The notes under the pieces are model-generated. The model made no database searches. It saw nothing but the letters and a program-made list of their open reading frames with translations, and had not been told where the DNA came from. A DNA stretch of 36,144 nucleotides, from the IMG/VR virus record IMGVR_UViG_3300013104_000473, positions 1 to 36,144 of that record. The stretch is one strand, 5' to 3'. Position 1 is the first letter of the stretch. Every line of letters starts with the position of its first letter. Below, in pieces: positions 1-7,586 of the stretch. The position numbers and the translations under genes were made by a program. The stretch is from a virus.

Positions 1-530
1 AACCATCACCCTTCGCTACCAAACGTTGGGTGGCGGCCATACGCGGGTTGGTAGACCGGTCGCACTAGAACCCGGCGCCCACGAATGAGCCCCACGCATG
101 ACCACCATGAAATCCGAGCCCTGCAAAAGGGCTGCATACGGTGACGCCATGAGTCTAGAACGAAGCGGGCTACCAAACCCGATCACTGGTTTTCAGTGAC
201 CCGAGAACGATAAAAGCCACGGGCTAGACGCACAAGCCGGCGGATTCTGTCTTAGGTGTAGGGGGTGGCGCAAGGATGTGTAGGGTTTGGATGACTACAA
301 CAATACTTATTTAAACAAGCTCAGGGATTTGTGACTCGTGAAGCGCTTGTTCTACTACAAAGTTTCGATCGGACCGATGATGGATTGGGCATAGCCGCCT
401 ACTTGCTCCCCGGGCCGCTTGGCTATAGGTCTCGTTGCGCGTTGCTTTGTAGCAACTTTTAAGCATTCAATTACTTTCCCACTCAAAGCAGTACTGGTAC
501 GAGGCTCATCCCCTTCGTTAGCAGCCGGTG
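1..530. other. Gene-free left margin with hairpins
   Basis: I see no convincing gene here. The stretch holds short inverted repeats: CTACCAA at 16-22 pairs with TTGGTAG at 48-54, and TCACTG at 183-188 pairs with CAGTGA at 194-199 across a 5-base loop. The decamer GCTACCAAAC occurs twice (15-24 and 169-178). The rest is AT-richer and unremarkable. It could be a structured leader or a dispersed intergenic element of the host chromosome; nothing visible decides between these. Confidence 0.4.
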
Positions 531-758
531 ATGTCAGACGAGTATTCGTTATCCGATTATGAGCAGGGAAGAATTGACCAGAGTCAGCTTGGTCTAGAGA
601 CAGCTCTGGCGCTGACTCCTCATGCTGTCCATGACAAGGTGGGGGCTGAACCTGGGGTCAACGGTCTTAGTGCATTGCGGGCGATTAGCAAGAACGCTGG
701 GACCTCCGAGCAAGTGTTGGCCAGGCTGAAGGGAAAAATGGGGGCTAAGCTCAATTGA
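531..758 (+). CDS. Small hypothetical protein (paralogue A)
   Basis: A 75-residue acidic to neutral protein with no membrane segment or known catalytic motif. A GTG codon at 528 is also in frame, but the ATG at 531 gives a start (MSDEYSL) resembling the related small protein at 5848-6063. The two align along their length: EYSL near the N-terminus, a QL-x-LE-x-AL block, and a C-terminal I-x2-NAG-x3-Q-x-(I/L)ARL block. No good ribosome-binding site precedes it. Function unknown. Its position just before a restriction-type module, with its relative just after, suggests a marker of the same insertion hot spot or an accessory role, but that is inference. Confidence 0.55.
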   Translation: MSDEYSLSDYEQGRIDQSQLGLETALALTPHAVHDKVGAEPGVNGLSALRAISKNAGTSEQVLARLKGKMGAKLN

Positions 759-1078
759 CTAAAACCGTTTCGGGATCATTGCCGCCTGATCACTTTTCCC
801 GCCGTAAACGAACATTCAGAAAGGGCCGATTCGAGCTGCAATGCGAACGCTTATCATCGAAAATCAAGCTTTCGCAATAAAAGTCGATAATCTACGCCGA
901 GCAGCAGTGGCCTGACAGCCAATCGCTGTGCTATATGGTTTCTTACGCTTAGAACCGCCGACCACCGTCAGTGAAGGGGTTACAGCCAGTGACGGGCTAT
1001 AGCCAGTATCCGAAGCACGCAGCGAAATCTTCGCATAGACAATACCTAACACCTCACATAACAGCGGGAGAAAAGGAA
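759..1078 (+). other. Intergenic leader before the GHKL ATPase gene
   Basis: About 320 bases without a supported gene. It must hold the promoter of the downstream ATPase gene. A GATAAT hexamer at 885-890 could be a -10 element, but no convincing -35 partner is present. The frame of the ATPase is open upstream to 971, but that stretch is low in family-like sequence and lacks a ribosome-binding site, so I treat it as leader. Confidence 0.35.
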
Positions 1079-3115
1079 ATGAATGAAGCTACAAGAATGG
1101 AACCCGCCGAGTTACATATCGCCCCTTCCACAACCGAGCTATATACCTTATCCATCGATTTGAACGTACTTGAGCATCTAGGTATAAATCTATATAGCAA
1201 TGTTCCAGCAGTACTAACTGAAGTTGTTGCAAACGCATGGGATGCCAACGCAACGACTGTCGACATCCATGTCGACCCCGACCTTAACTTCATCTCCATT
1301 ACGGACAATGGCTTTGGTATGAAAGTCGAGGATATCAACAACAAATTTTTACGTGTAGGTTATAAAAAGCGGGCAGGAGATGTTGATCTAACACCTGCTC
1401 CTTTTTTGCGCCCCGTAATGGGACGAAAGGGGGTTGGCAAGCTCGCTCCGTTCTCTATCGCAGGATCTATTGAGGTCTACTCAACGTGTAATGGCACTAA
1501 AAGTGCTCTATCAATGAACGTCAATGATATCAAGAAGGCCGCTAGCGACAGAGATGACCAGGGGAACCCTAAAAAACCTGAGAGCTACCATCCTCAGCCT
1601 ATAGCTCCTACACACTGTCCCGAAACGAATGGTACAGTCATCCGTCTTTATGACCTTAAGAAAGATCGAATCAGAGTAGAAAACCTAGCGCAACGTCTTG
1701 CGAGACGTTTTTCTGTAGTTGGAACTTCTGAATTTACTGTCAAAATAAGCGGGAAGTCTTTAGACCCTAGGGAAATAACAAACCGAGATCGTGGCGATCT
1801 GGATAAACTTCAATATTTGTGGACTATAGGCGACTGGAAAAAACCTGACTGGGTCAATGGCGTAAAACGTGAAGCAACTCTCGAAGGTAGGCTGGAAGGA
1901 TGGGCCGAGGGCATTAATGTTAGAGGTTGGATAGGTACAGTAAATAAACCTAAAGACCTTGAGTCTGTCGCTGGAAATCTTAATGTAATCGTCATACTGG
2001 CTCGTGGCAGGCTATTCCAAGAGAACATTCTTGGCGACGTCAACGATGGTCGCTATTTTATGAGCTATCTAGTAGGACAAATTGAAGCGGATTTTCTAGA
2101 CAGCACTCCACAAGATGATATCGCCACCAGCGACCGTCAGCGCGTCAAAGAGGATGATCCTCGTTATGCGCTCCTTATTTCTTATCTGAAAAGCGCGTTA
2201 TCGAAAATTGAGGCAAAATGGAGTGAATGGCGCCCCCTTGACAGGGTCGCGGTAGTGAAAGTAACCAATGCAGCTGTCACAGAGTGGTTCAGTTCGCTCA
2301 AAGGTGTTCAATTAAACCAAGCGGAAAAGCTAATTGGTCGTATTGTCGCATTAGATTACGAAGATCCCGAAGAGGAAAAAATCCTGTTAAAGCACGCCGT
2401 TCTCGGATTTGAACGTCTGCGACTGACTGGCAACGCCAGCGAGTTATCCAATGCTGTGACAGTAGGCGCTTCCGCCCTTCTTCCGCTACTAGCCGACCTT
2501 GAAGCTGTTGAGGCGTCCCTCTACCGTGACATTGTGCTGGGTAGACTTGATGTCATTAAAGCATTTCTTACAAAAATAGAGGCTAACGATTTAGAAAAGA
2601 CGCTTCAAGAATTCCTTTTTAATCATCTTTGGTTGATTGACCCTTCATGGGAAAGAGTCTCAGGTTCAGAAATTATTGAGAAACCTGTAAATGCTGAATT
2701 CGAAAAGATCAAAGCAGACCTGACACTCGAAGAGATCAGAGGGCGCGTCGATATAAAATATAGAACTATATCTGGTAAGCACGTCATTATTGAGCTAAAG
2801 CGCCCCGATAGAAAAGTTTCGGTTGACGAATTGATTGAGCAAGGGCGCAAATACAAGAACGCTCTCATTAAATGCCTGCGCGAAAGGCAGAGACACAATG
2901 AACCTTATGAATTTATTTTCGTTCTTGGAACAAAACTCAAAGAGGACGATGACATTGAACAAACTGATTACGTCAGACTCCAGCTTGAATCAATTAAAGG
3001 AAGGGTTGTTCAATTCCAGAATTTGGTGACCAGCGCTCAAGAGGGTTATAGAGAATATCTGGATGCGAGCTCCAAGGTAGATAAAATTGGAAAACTCGTC
3101 AAAAGTTTTGAGTGA
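1079..3115 (+). CDS. GHKL (MORC/MutL-like) ATPase with C-terminal nuclease-like domain
   Basis: A 678-residue cytoplasmic protein. The N-terminus is a Bergerat-fold ATPase: N-box E48-x3-N52-x2-D55A, then DNGFGM at 76-81, then GRKGVGKLA at 115-123. These bind Mg-ATP and drive dimer clamping in MutL, MORC and Hsp90 relatives. The C-terminus reads D558-x13-E572-L-K574, the core of a PD-(D/E)XK nuclease, preceded by a FLFNHLWLIDPSW segment like those before Shedu-type nuclease cores. I chose ATG 1079 because GGGAG (1066-1070) sits 8 bases upstream; the frame opens earlier at 971 but without a site. The next gene, a Vsr endonuclease, overlaps its end, and a cytosine methylase lies beyond. MutL/MORC-type ATPases next to Vsr and methylase genes are known from computational surveys as predicted restriction systems. 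The likely role is ATP-dependent restriction of foreign DNA. Confidence 0.82.
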   Translation: MNEATRMEPAELHIAPSTTELYTLSIDLNVLEHLGINLYSNVPAVLTEVVANAWDANATTVDIHVDPDLNFISITDNGFGMKVEDINNKFLRVGYKKRAGDVDLTPAPFLRPVMGRKGVGKLAPFSIAGSIEVYSTCNGTKSALSMNVNDIKKAASDRDDQGNPKKPESYHPQPIAPTHCPETNGTVIRLYDLKKDRIRVENLAQRLARRFSVVGTSEFTVKISGKSLDPREITNRDRGDLDKLQYLWTIGDWKKPDWVNGVKREATLEGRLEGWAEGINVRGWIGTVNKPKDLESVAGNLNVIVILARGRLFQENILGDVNDGRYFMSYLVGQIEADFLDSTPQDDIATSDRQRVKEDDPRYALLISYLKSALSKIEAKWSEWRPLDRVAVVKVTNAAVTEWFSSLKGVQLNQAEKLIGRIVALDYEDPEEEKILLKHAVLGFERLRLTGNASELSNAVTVGASALLPLLADLEAVEASLYRDIVLGRLDVIKAFLTKIEANDLEKTLQEFLFNHLWLIDPSWERVSGSEIIEKPVNAEFEKIKADLTLEEIRGRVDIKYRTISGKHVIIELKRPDRKVSVDELIEQGRKYKNALIKCLRERQRHNEPYEFIFVLGTKLKEDDDIEQTDYVRLQLESIKGRVVQFQNLVTSAQEGYREYLDASSKVDKIGKLVKSFE

Positions 3116-3524
3116 ACACTCAAAAAAAATGCGCGCCGTAAGGCGCGCCAATACAAAGCCTGAACTCGCTGTACGAAAGGCACTTCATGCACAAGGCCTG
3201 CGATTTCGAATTCATCAGAAATCTCTACCGGGTACTCCCGACATAGTTTTAGCCCGACATCGTACCGTCATTTTTGTACATGGTTGTTTTTGGCACAGAC
3301 ATCAATATTGTCGATACGCATCAATTCCCAAGACCAGGCAGGATTTTTGGTCAGACAAATTTCAATCCAACATCGCGCGCGATAAAAAAAATGAAGCCCA
3401 ACTTTCGGAGTTGGGCTGGCGTGTCATCATAGTCTGGGAATGCGAAACACGGGAGTTAAACATTCTAAAAGATCGGCTTAAGCTATATTTTGGTTTCGAA
3501 GCACCGCAGCTTCGTAATCTCTGA
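3087..3524 (+). CDS. vsr: Vsr-family DNA mismatch/very-short-patch endonuclease
   Basis: A 145-residue endonuclease. Classical Vsr nicks beside T:G mismatches made by deamination of 5-methylcytosine and so protects methylated sites; in defence operons Vsr relatives may be the cleaving subunit. Visible family residues are E26, the catalytic D52 in LPGTPD, and H65, C67, W69, H70, H72 and C75 in the VHGCFWHRH block, which holds catalytic His and zinc ligands; a late WECE motif adds another Cys. Positions are one off from E. coli Vsr, which supports a start near TTG 3087, with AAGG at 3074-3077. TTG 3108 is an alternative. It overlaps the upstream ATPase gene by 29 bases, so translation is probably coupled. 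Its 3' end overlaps the convergent methylase gene by 47 bases. Confidence 0.88.
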   Translation: MENSSKVLSEHSKKMRAVRRANTKPELAVRKALHAQGLRFRIHQKSLPGTPDIVLARHRTVIFVHGCFWHRHQYCRYASIPKTRQDFWSDKFQSNIARDKKNEAQLSELGWRVIIVWECETRELNILKDRLKLYFGFEAPQLRNL

Positions 3525-4542
3525 CATGTTTCATTAAACTTTCGCCTATAACTTCGCCTAAACGAACAGGCACTGCATTACCGATCATTCGCCCTACCGT
3601 TTTAAAGGTAATCTCATCAGGCTTCATAAACTGATAATTTCTAGGGAAAGACTGAAGAATCGCCGCTTCTCTAAGTGATATCGCTCGAGCTTGCTGTGGG
3701 TGCCCAAATCGTCCATTGCCAAACCCGTAACATAACGTTGTCATCGTGGGGCTTGGCTCTTCCGCTTTCATTCTTCCGTATACACTACCGTAAGTTTTAC
3801 CACTCTCTTTACGATGACAAGCGGCTACAAGATGTGCAGGCCAATCACGCCATGTTCCTCCCTCACGAGAATGTAGAATGCGCTGCATATTGATGGGAGT
3901 GAGAGTAGCCGAACGATGCATCGGATCATCAGGGTCGCAATCACCGGCGGCTATTCTTGGAAGTCCTCCAATAACATCCATAACACTGACGGGTTGCCCC
4001 AAATGAGTAGGGGGTATGAGTTCTATTTCCCCTAACTTAGACGCCAGTAAAACATGACGCCGCCGCTGTTGTGGAAGGCCATACTCTACGCAGGATACTT
4101 TATTTGCCCAAATTTTATAATTTTGTTTTTCAAGGCTCTCAACAAAATCGTTATAAACTTTATGTTTAGTAACATCAGGCACATTTTCCATCGTGACCAA
4201 TTCGGGCTGAACTTCACGAATTAAACGAGCGAAGTGATACAGCAATGGCCACTTGCGGTCGCTGCTAGTGTCTTTTCCTTGATTGTAACTAGAAAAAGGC
4301 TGGCATGGCGCACATCCGGCAAGCAGTCGATAAGCACCCTCACCACGCTCGTACCATGCGTTCAGCTCGTCGCTGGATACCTTCTTAACGTCTTTAGCTA
4401 CGAATGCCGCACCATTATTTTCGCTATACGCAAACTCGCACTGGCGCTCAATATCGTAGCCTGCGTGCACGGTAATGCCGGCGTTTCTCATGCCTGCGGT
4501 TAAGCCGCCGGCGCCACAAAATAGGTCTACTGCGTCAATCAT
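3478..4542 (-). CDS. dcm: DNA (cytosine-5-)-methyltransferase
   Basis: A 354-residue enzyme that transfers a methyl group from S-adenosylmethionine to C5 of cytosine in a specific DNA site. The ordered C5 motifs are clear: motif I DLFCGAGG (6-13), motif IV with catalytic PCQ at 79-81 (nucleophile C80), motif VI ENV (119-121), motif VIII Q158-x-R160-x-R162, motif IX SLREAAILQSFP and motif X GNAVPV near 321-326. The target-recognition region (about 190-275) is short. No residue looks missing. It faces the Vsr gene tail to tail, as expected of a methylase and its repair or restriction partner. The target sequence cannot be read from the protein. It probably protects host DNA from the ATPase/Vsr module. 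Confidence 0.93.
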   Translation of the reverse strand: MIDAVDLFCGAGGLTAGMRNAGITVHAGYDIERQCEFAYSENNGAAFVAKDVKKVSSDELNAWYERGEGAYRLLAGCAPCQPFSSYNQGKDTSSDRKWPLLYHFARLIREVQPELVTMENVPDVTKHKVYNDFVESLEKQNYKIWANKVSCVEYGLPQQRRRHVLLASKLGEIELIPPTHLGQPVSVMDVIGGLPRIAAGDCDPDDPMHRSATLTPINMQRILHSREGGTWRDWPAHLVAACHRKESGKTYGSVYGRMKAEEPSPTMTTLCYGFGNGRFGHPQQARAISLREAAILQSFPRNYQFMKPDEITFKTVGRMIGNAVPVRLGEVIGESLMKHVRDYEAAVLRNQNIA

Positions 4543-4573
4543 GGTGAACGTAGTCTCTTAGTCGAGGCGCATT

Positions 4574-4921
4574 TTAGCCCTTCACGGCTTTAAGTCTAGG
4601 AGGGATTCTCTTCGGACTCAGCCAACCGTCTTGTAACGTGAACGTTACCTCGTCCTTCAGGAAGACATCTGCTGGGTACCGCTTAATTGAGGCTCCTAAG
4701 TAGCTTGCAACATCCTTCTCAAAATACTCGATTATCTCAACTTCCCAATAGAAGTACCCATGGTCTGTTTCTATCTCAAACGGAATGATAATTTTTGCCC
4801 ATTCGTTCCCTGAACGCTCTGGCTCATTCGCTTCCAGCTGAACAATTCCCTCACATGGGATGGGGTATTCACGCTCGCCGTAGACGTAGCTACCGTCTGT
4901 GCAGATTTCAATCCAATACAT
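4574..4921 (-). CDS. Hypothetical protein upstream of the methylase
   Basis: A 115-residue protein that I do not recognise. It is rich in aromatic and acidic residues (paired YFYWEVEIIEYFEKD near the middle) and looks like a small all-beta domain, with no membrane segment, signal peptide or Cys cluster. AAGGA lies about 9 bases before ATG 4921, so the start is well supported. The gene ends 31 bases before the methylase start on the same strand, so the two are probably co-transcribed. It may be an accessory, controller or immunity component of the restriction-type module, but no helix-turn-helix is visible and the function is open. Confidence 0.6.
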   Translation of the reverse strand: MYWIEICTDGSYVYGEREYPIPCEGIVQLEANEPERSGNEWAKIIIPFEIETDHGYFYWEVEIIEYFEKDVASYLGASIKRYPADVFLKDEVTFTLQDGWLSPKRIPPRLKAVKG

Positions 4922-5486
4922 TTTCTCATCCTTGCTGCACGATTAAGCACAATGATCGATCACGAGAAGAGCTACGTCAATCACCGCTTCTACCTGCATG
5001 CGACCCTCCAAAAGAAATGAAAAAGAAATGGGGACTGATTTATTTACCAGCCTCAAGACCTGCCAGCCCGCTCTTCCGATGCTCCCAAGCCCCACCTCCC
5101 CATTCCTGATAAACTCCCCCACCTCCCAGCCACACCGATTCCGTACCCCCAATGCCCCCAATCACCGCCACACCCGCCCCACTCTCCCGCCGTTTCTCCG
5201 TCGCCCCCATGATGGATCGGACTGACTCCATTTTTACCTCCCGCAAATAAAGGCCCAAACGCGTTGCCATCATCCCGCGTACCACTTGCGTACCAGCTCT
5301 GTTCTTCTACCTCCTTGTCCCATCCCCTCTGCCGACTGCGTTAGCAAATTTTAAGCAGCGGTTCTCGGCTCCAATCCTGGCACTGTCTATCGTCGGCTCA
5401 GGCGAGCTTTGTGAGAGTTAGACCGCATGCAAGGAAAGCCGGCCGATCTCCCCCTTTTTCGCCTTCCCCCGTTTTCAGGTTGACCC
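4922..5486. other. Gene-free stretch with low-complexity C-rich DNA
   Basis: No supported gene. On the plus strand 5040-5210 is C-rich and almost free of G, which opens spurious frames on both strands. The 20-mer AAATGGGGACTGATTTATTT at 5026-5045 resembles a motif I associate with dispersed gammaproteobacterial elements related to Y1 transposases; no transposase is present here. The promoter of the minus-strand pair 4921-3478 should lie at the left edge, but I cannot place its boxes. Confidence 0.35.
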
Positions 5487-5780
5487 CTGGGAAAAAGGTA
5501 ATTTTGGTAATTTTCTTTTTTATCCTCAAAAAAACCCAATAGAATCAGTATCTTATTGAGGATTGGCAAAGGTAATAATATGGTAATAGACAGGTTAGAA
5601 AATTACCCTTAGTCGTAGTAATTTCACTCACCTACGAAACCCTTTAAAATCAATGAGTTGCTGAAATATTACCTCCAGCCTTACCAAATATTACCTTCAA
5701 AGGTAATACCTCAAAGCCACGTTCTATAAGGGCTGCAGCGTTTTTTTCGCACTGACTTACCAAAATTACCTTTTTCCCAG
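5487..5780. repeat. 294-bp element bounded by a perfect 24-bp inverted repeat, filled with GGTAAT sites
   Basis: Bases 5487-5510 and 5757-5780 are exact reverse complements over 24 bases (starting CTGGGAAAAAGG). Inside, GGTAAT or its complement ATTACC occurs nine times: 5497, 5506, 5571, 5582 and 5702 on plus, and 5602, 5668, 5690 and 5765 on minus. Two near-copies (CTTACC) lie at 5680 and 5756. ATTACCTT (5690-5697) and AAGGTAAT (5700-5707) form a perfect palindrome with a 2-base spacer. No target-site duplication is obvious. It could be a multi-site operator, an iteron-like origin or centromere-type region, or a MITE-like remnant. The small gene at 5848 begins 67 bases later and may be under its control. 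Confidence 0.75.
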
Positions 5781-5847
5781 CCTCGAACTGAATTCCTACC
5801 CCTCAGGCCCCTGCTATGCTTCCTTCTTCACCAATGGAGTCGAGCGC

Positions 5848-6063
5848 ATGGCCAGCGAATATTCCCTCCCAATAGTTCTCGAAAAAATCTATGAAAATCA
5901 GCTCGCGTTAGAAGCCGCGTTGATGGAGTTGGTACTCCTATCGGAACAGCGTGGATACGATGTTGTCGGGGAGAACGCTCGCGGTGCTCTCGAGCGAATA
6001 GGCGAAAATGCAGGCTTTATTAAGCAGGGTATTGCCAGGCTGATCATGAACGAAAAAGACTGA
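5848..6063 (+). CDS. Small hypothetical protein (paralogue B)
   Basis: A 71-residue, mostly helical, acidic protein. GGAG at 5836-5839 lies 8 bases before ATG 5848, a good start. It resembles small proteins I associate with Pseudomonas accessory regions, and aligns with the product at 531-758 (EYSL; QLALEAAL; IGENAG; GIARL). It has no catalytic motif. It follows the GGTAAT repeat element and precedes the PARIS-like pair by about 200 bases that hold no gene. Function unknown. Confidence 0.7.
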   Translation: MASEYSLPIVLEKIYENQLALEAALMELVLLSEQRGYDVVGENARGALERIGENAGFIKQGIARLIMNEKD

Positions 6064-6269
6064 CTGCAGTAGCTGCGAGGCTCTACATAGCGGCCTATCT
6101 AATCCGATCGCTAATGCACGGAATGCGGAGGGCCAAACAGCCGGTATCGTGGCGTTTGAGAGGTCCCCCAAGGGATGAAATGCCATGGATTTCACTACGC
6201 GACATTCAAACCGTTTTCCGGCATGATGTCATTTTGCAGCCACCCAATATTAGCCAATCGAAGGAGTGA

Positions 6270-7586
6270 ATGGTGCACCTCATCAAATCTTTCACAATCG
6301 AAAAACTTTGGGGTCACGCCCCCACCATTAGTGTTAACTTGGATGATCAATTCAACTTTATAATCGGGCGTAACGGCACTGGAAAAACTACAGTAATCAA
6401 TCTACTTGCAGCGGTTTTAACCGTTGACTTCGAAAGACTTGACAGAATAGATTTTGAAAAAGTCACTATTGTTTTCAAAGAAGCAGGTAAACGTAAAAAC
6501 CCATCTGTTGAAGTCGTTAAAACTCAAAAAGAGGGTCTACCTTATTGCGATATAAATTACGCGATGAGGGAATCTTCCAAGGACGTCCCAGTCAACTATG
6601 ATGTTGATGCCCTCGAGCATGAGCGTTTTTATAGAGGCGCGCCACCACGAGTTATGAGAGAGCGACTTTTCAGGGAACGCTTTGCCGACATTCGTGAAAG
6701 CCTAAATTCATTAATTAAAGTATCTTGGCTATCAGTGCATCGCCACAGTGATGAATCACGATTGCATGAAGATCGGAAATTCGTACCAGCAATCGACCAA
6801 AAGCTCAGAGACCTTAACAACAGCTTAGTTCGCTACTTCTCAACCCTAACCAAAAAATATGCTGACCATACATTAGAGTTCCAAAGAAAAAGCTTCCTAT
6901 CTGTTTTAACACCAGATCGTGTTGAGTCGGTATTTAGTTTTGCCAAAAAATTAGACCTCGAGCAAGAACGAGCGACTCTGGGCGAAATCTTTCAAGTACT
7001 AGGTGTAGAACCAAGGCACTACAACCAAAAATTAAAGATCCATTTTGACAAGTTAACCAAATCCATTGAAACTACCAGGATAAACAGCCACGCGGTTGCA
7101 GTAGATGATTTCGCAACTCTCTATAATGCGTGGCGCGCACATTCTCTCGTCGCAGACTACGAAGAGCTTCAAGCCAAGAAAACAGAGATATTTAAACCGA
7201 GAGATTCGTTTATAGAGATCATCAACGTATTGCTGGAAGGGCGGAAAAAAATTTCACTCTCCGAAAAGAACGAGATCACTTTCAGCACTGAAGTTAAAGG
7301 AATCTCAAAGCAAGCCAAACGAAAAGATATTCTTCTTGAAGAGCTATCATCTGGAGAAAAACAACTACTGATTATTTTAGGAGAGGCACTCTTACAGCAA
7401 TCGACACCATCCATATACATTGCTGACGAACCAGAACTTTCTCTGCACGTATACTGGCAAGAACAGCTCACCTCTGCGATATCGCAATTGAATTCTAACG
7501 CACAGATAATCTTCGCTACACATTCCCCTGATGTTGTAGGTATCCACGAAGATAAAATAATAGACATGGAAGAGATTCTGGCATGA
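6270..7586 (+). CDS. ariA: PARIS-type ABC ATPase (AriA-like)
   Basis: A 438-residue SMC/ABC-type ATPase. Walker A is GRNGTGKT at 33-40; an ABC signature LSSGEKQ begins near 359; Walker B ends in ADEPE with D386-E387; a late ATHSPD gives the H-loop. The middle (about 100-330) is a helical insertion typical of OLD/PARIS-like ATPases. AAGGAG (6261-6266) precedes ATG 6270 closely; GTG 6273 would have better spacing. The stop overlaps the start of a DUF4435 gene as ATGA. In PARIS, AriA assembles a scaffold that holds AriB inactive until a phage anti-restriction protein such as Ocr is sensed, then releases it. The assignment rests on the ATPase-DUF4435 pairing; other ATPase-Toprim pairs are possible. 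Confidence 0.8.
   Translation: MVHLIKSFTIEKLWGHAPTISVNLDDQFNFIIGRNGTGKTTVINLLAAVLTVDFERLDRIDFEKVTIVFKEAGKRKNPSVEVVKTQKEGLPYCDINYAMRESSKDVPVNYDVDALEHERFYRGAPPRVMRERLFRERFADIRESLNSLIKVSWLSVHRHSDESRLHEDRKFVPAIDQKLRDLNNSLVRYFSTLTKKYADHTLEFQRKSFLSVLTPDRVESVFSFAKKLDLEQERATLGEIFQVLGVEPRHYNQKLKIHFDKLTKSIETTRINSHAVAVDDFATLYNAWRAHSLVADYEELQAKKTEIFKPRDSFIEIINVLLEGRKKISLSEKNEITFSTEVKGISKQAKRKDILLEELSSGEKQLLIILGEALLQQSTPSIYIADEPELSLHVYWQEQLTSAISQLNSNAQIIFATHSPDVVGIHEDKIIDMEEILA

Noticed and set aside
971-1078. Upstream start for the GHKL ATPase
   Set aside because: GTG 971 has no ribosome-binding site and the added 36 residues are not family-like; GGGAG supports 1079.
5040-5285. Several small frames in the C-rich stretch
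   Set aside because: Low-complexity composition without start signals.
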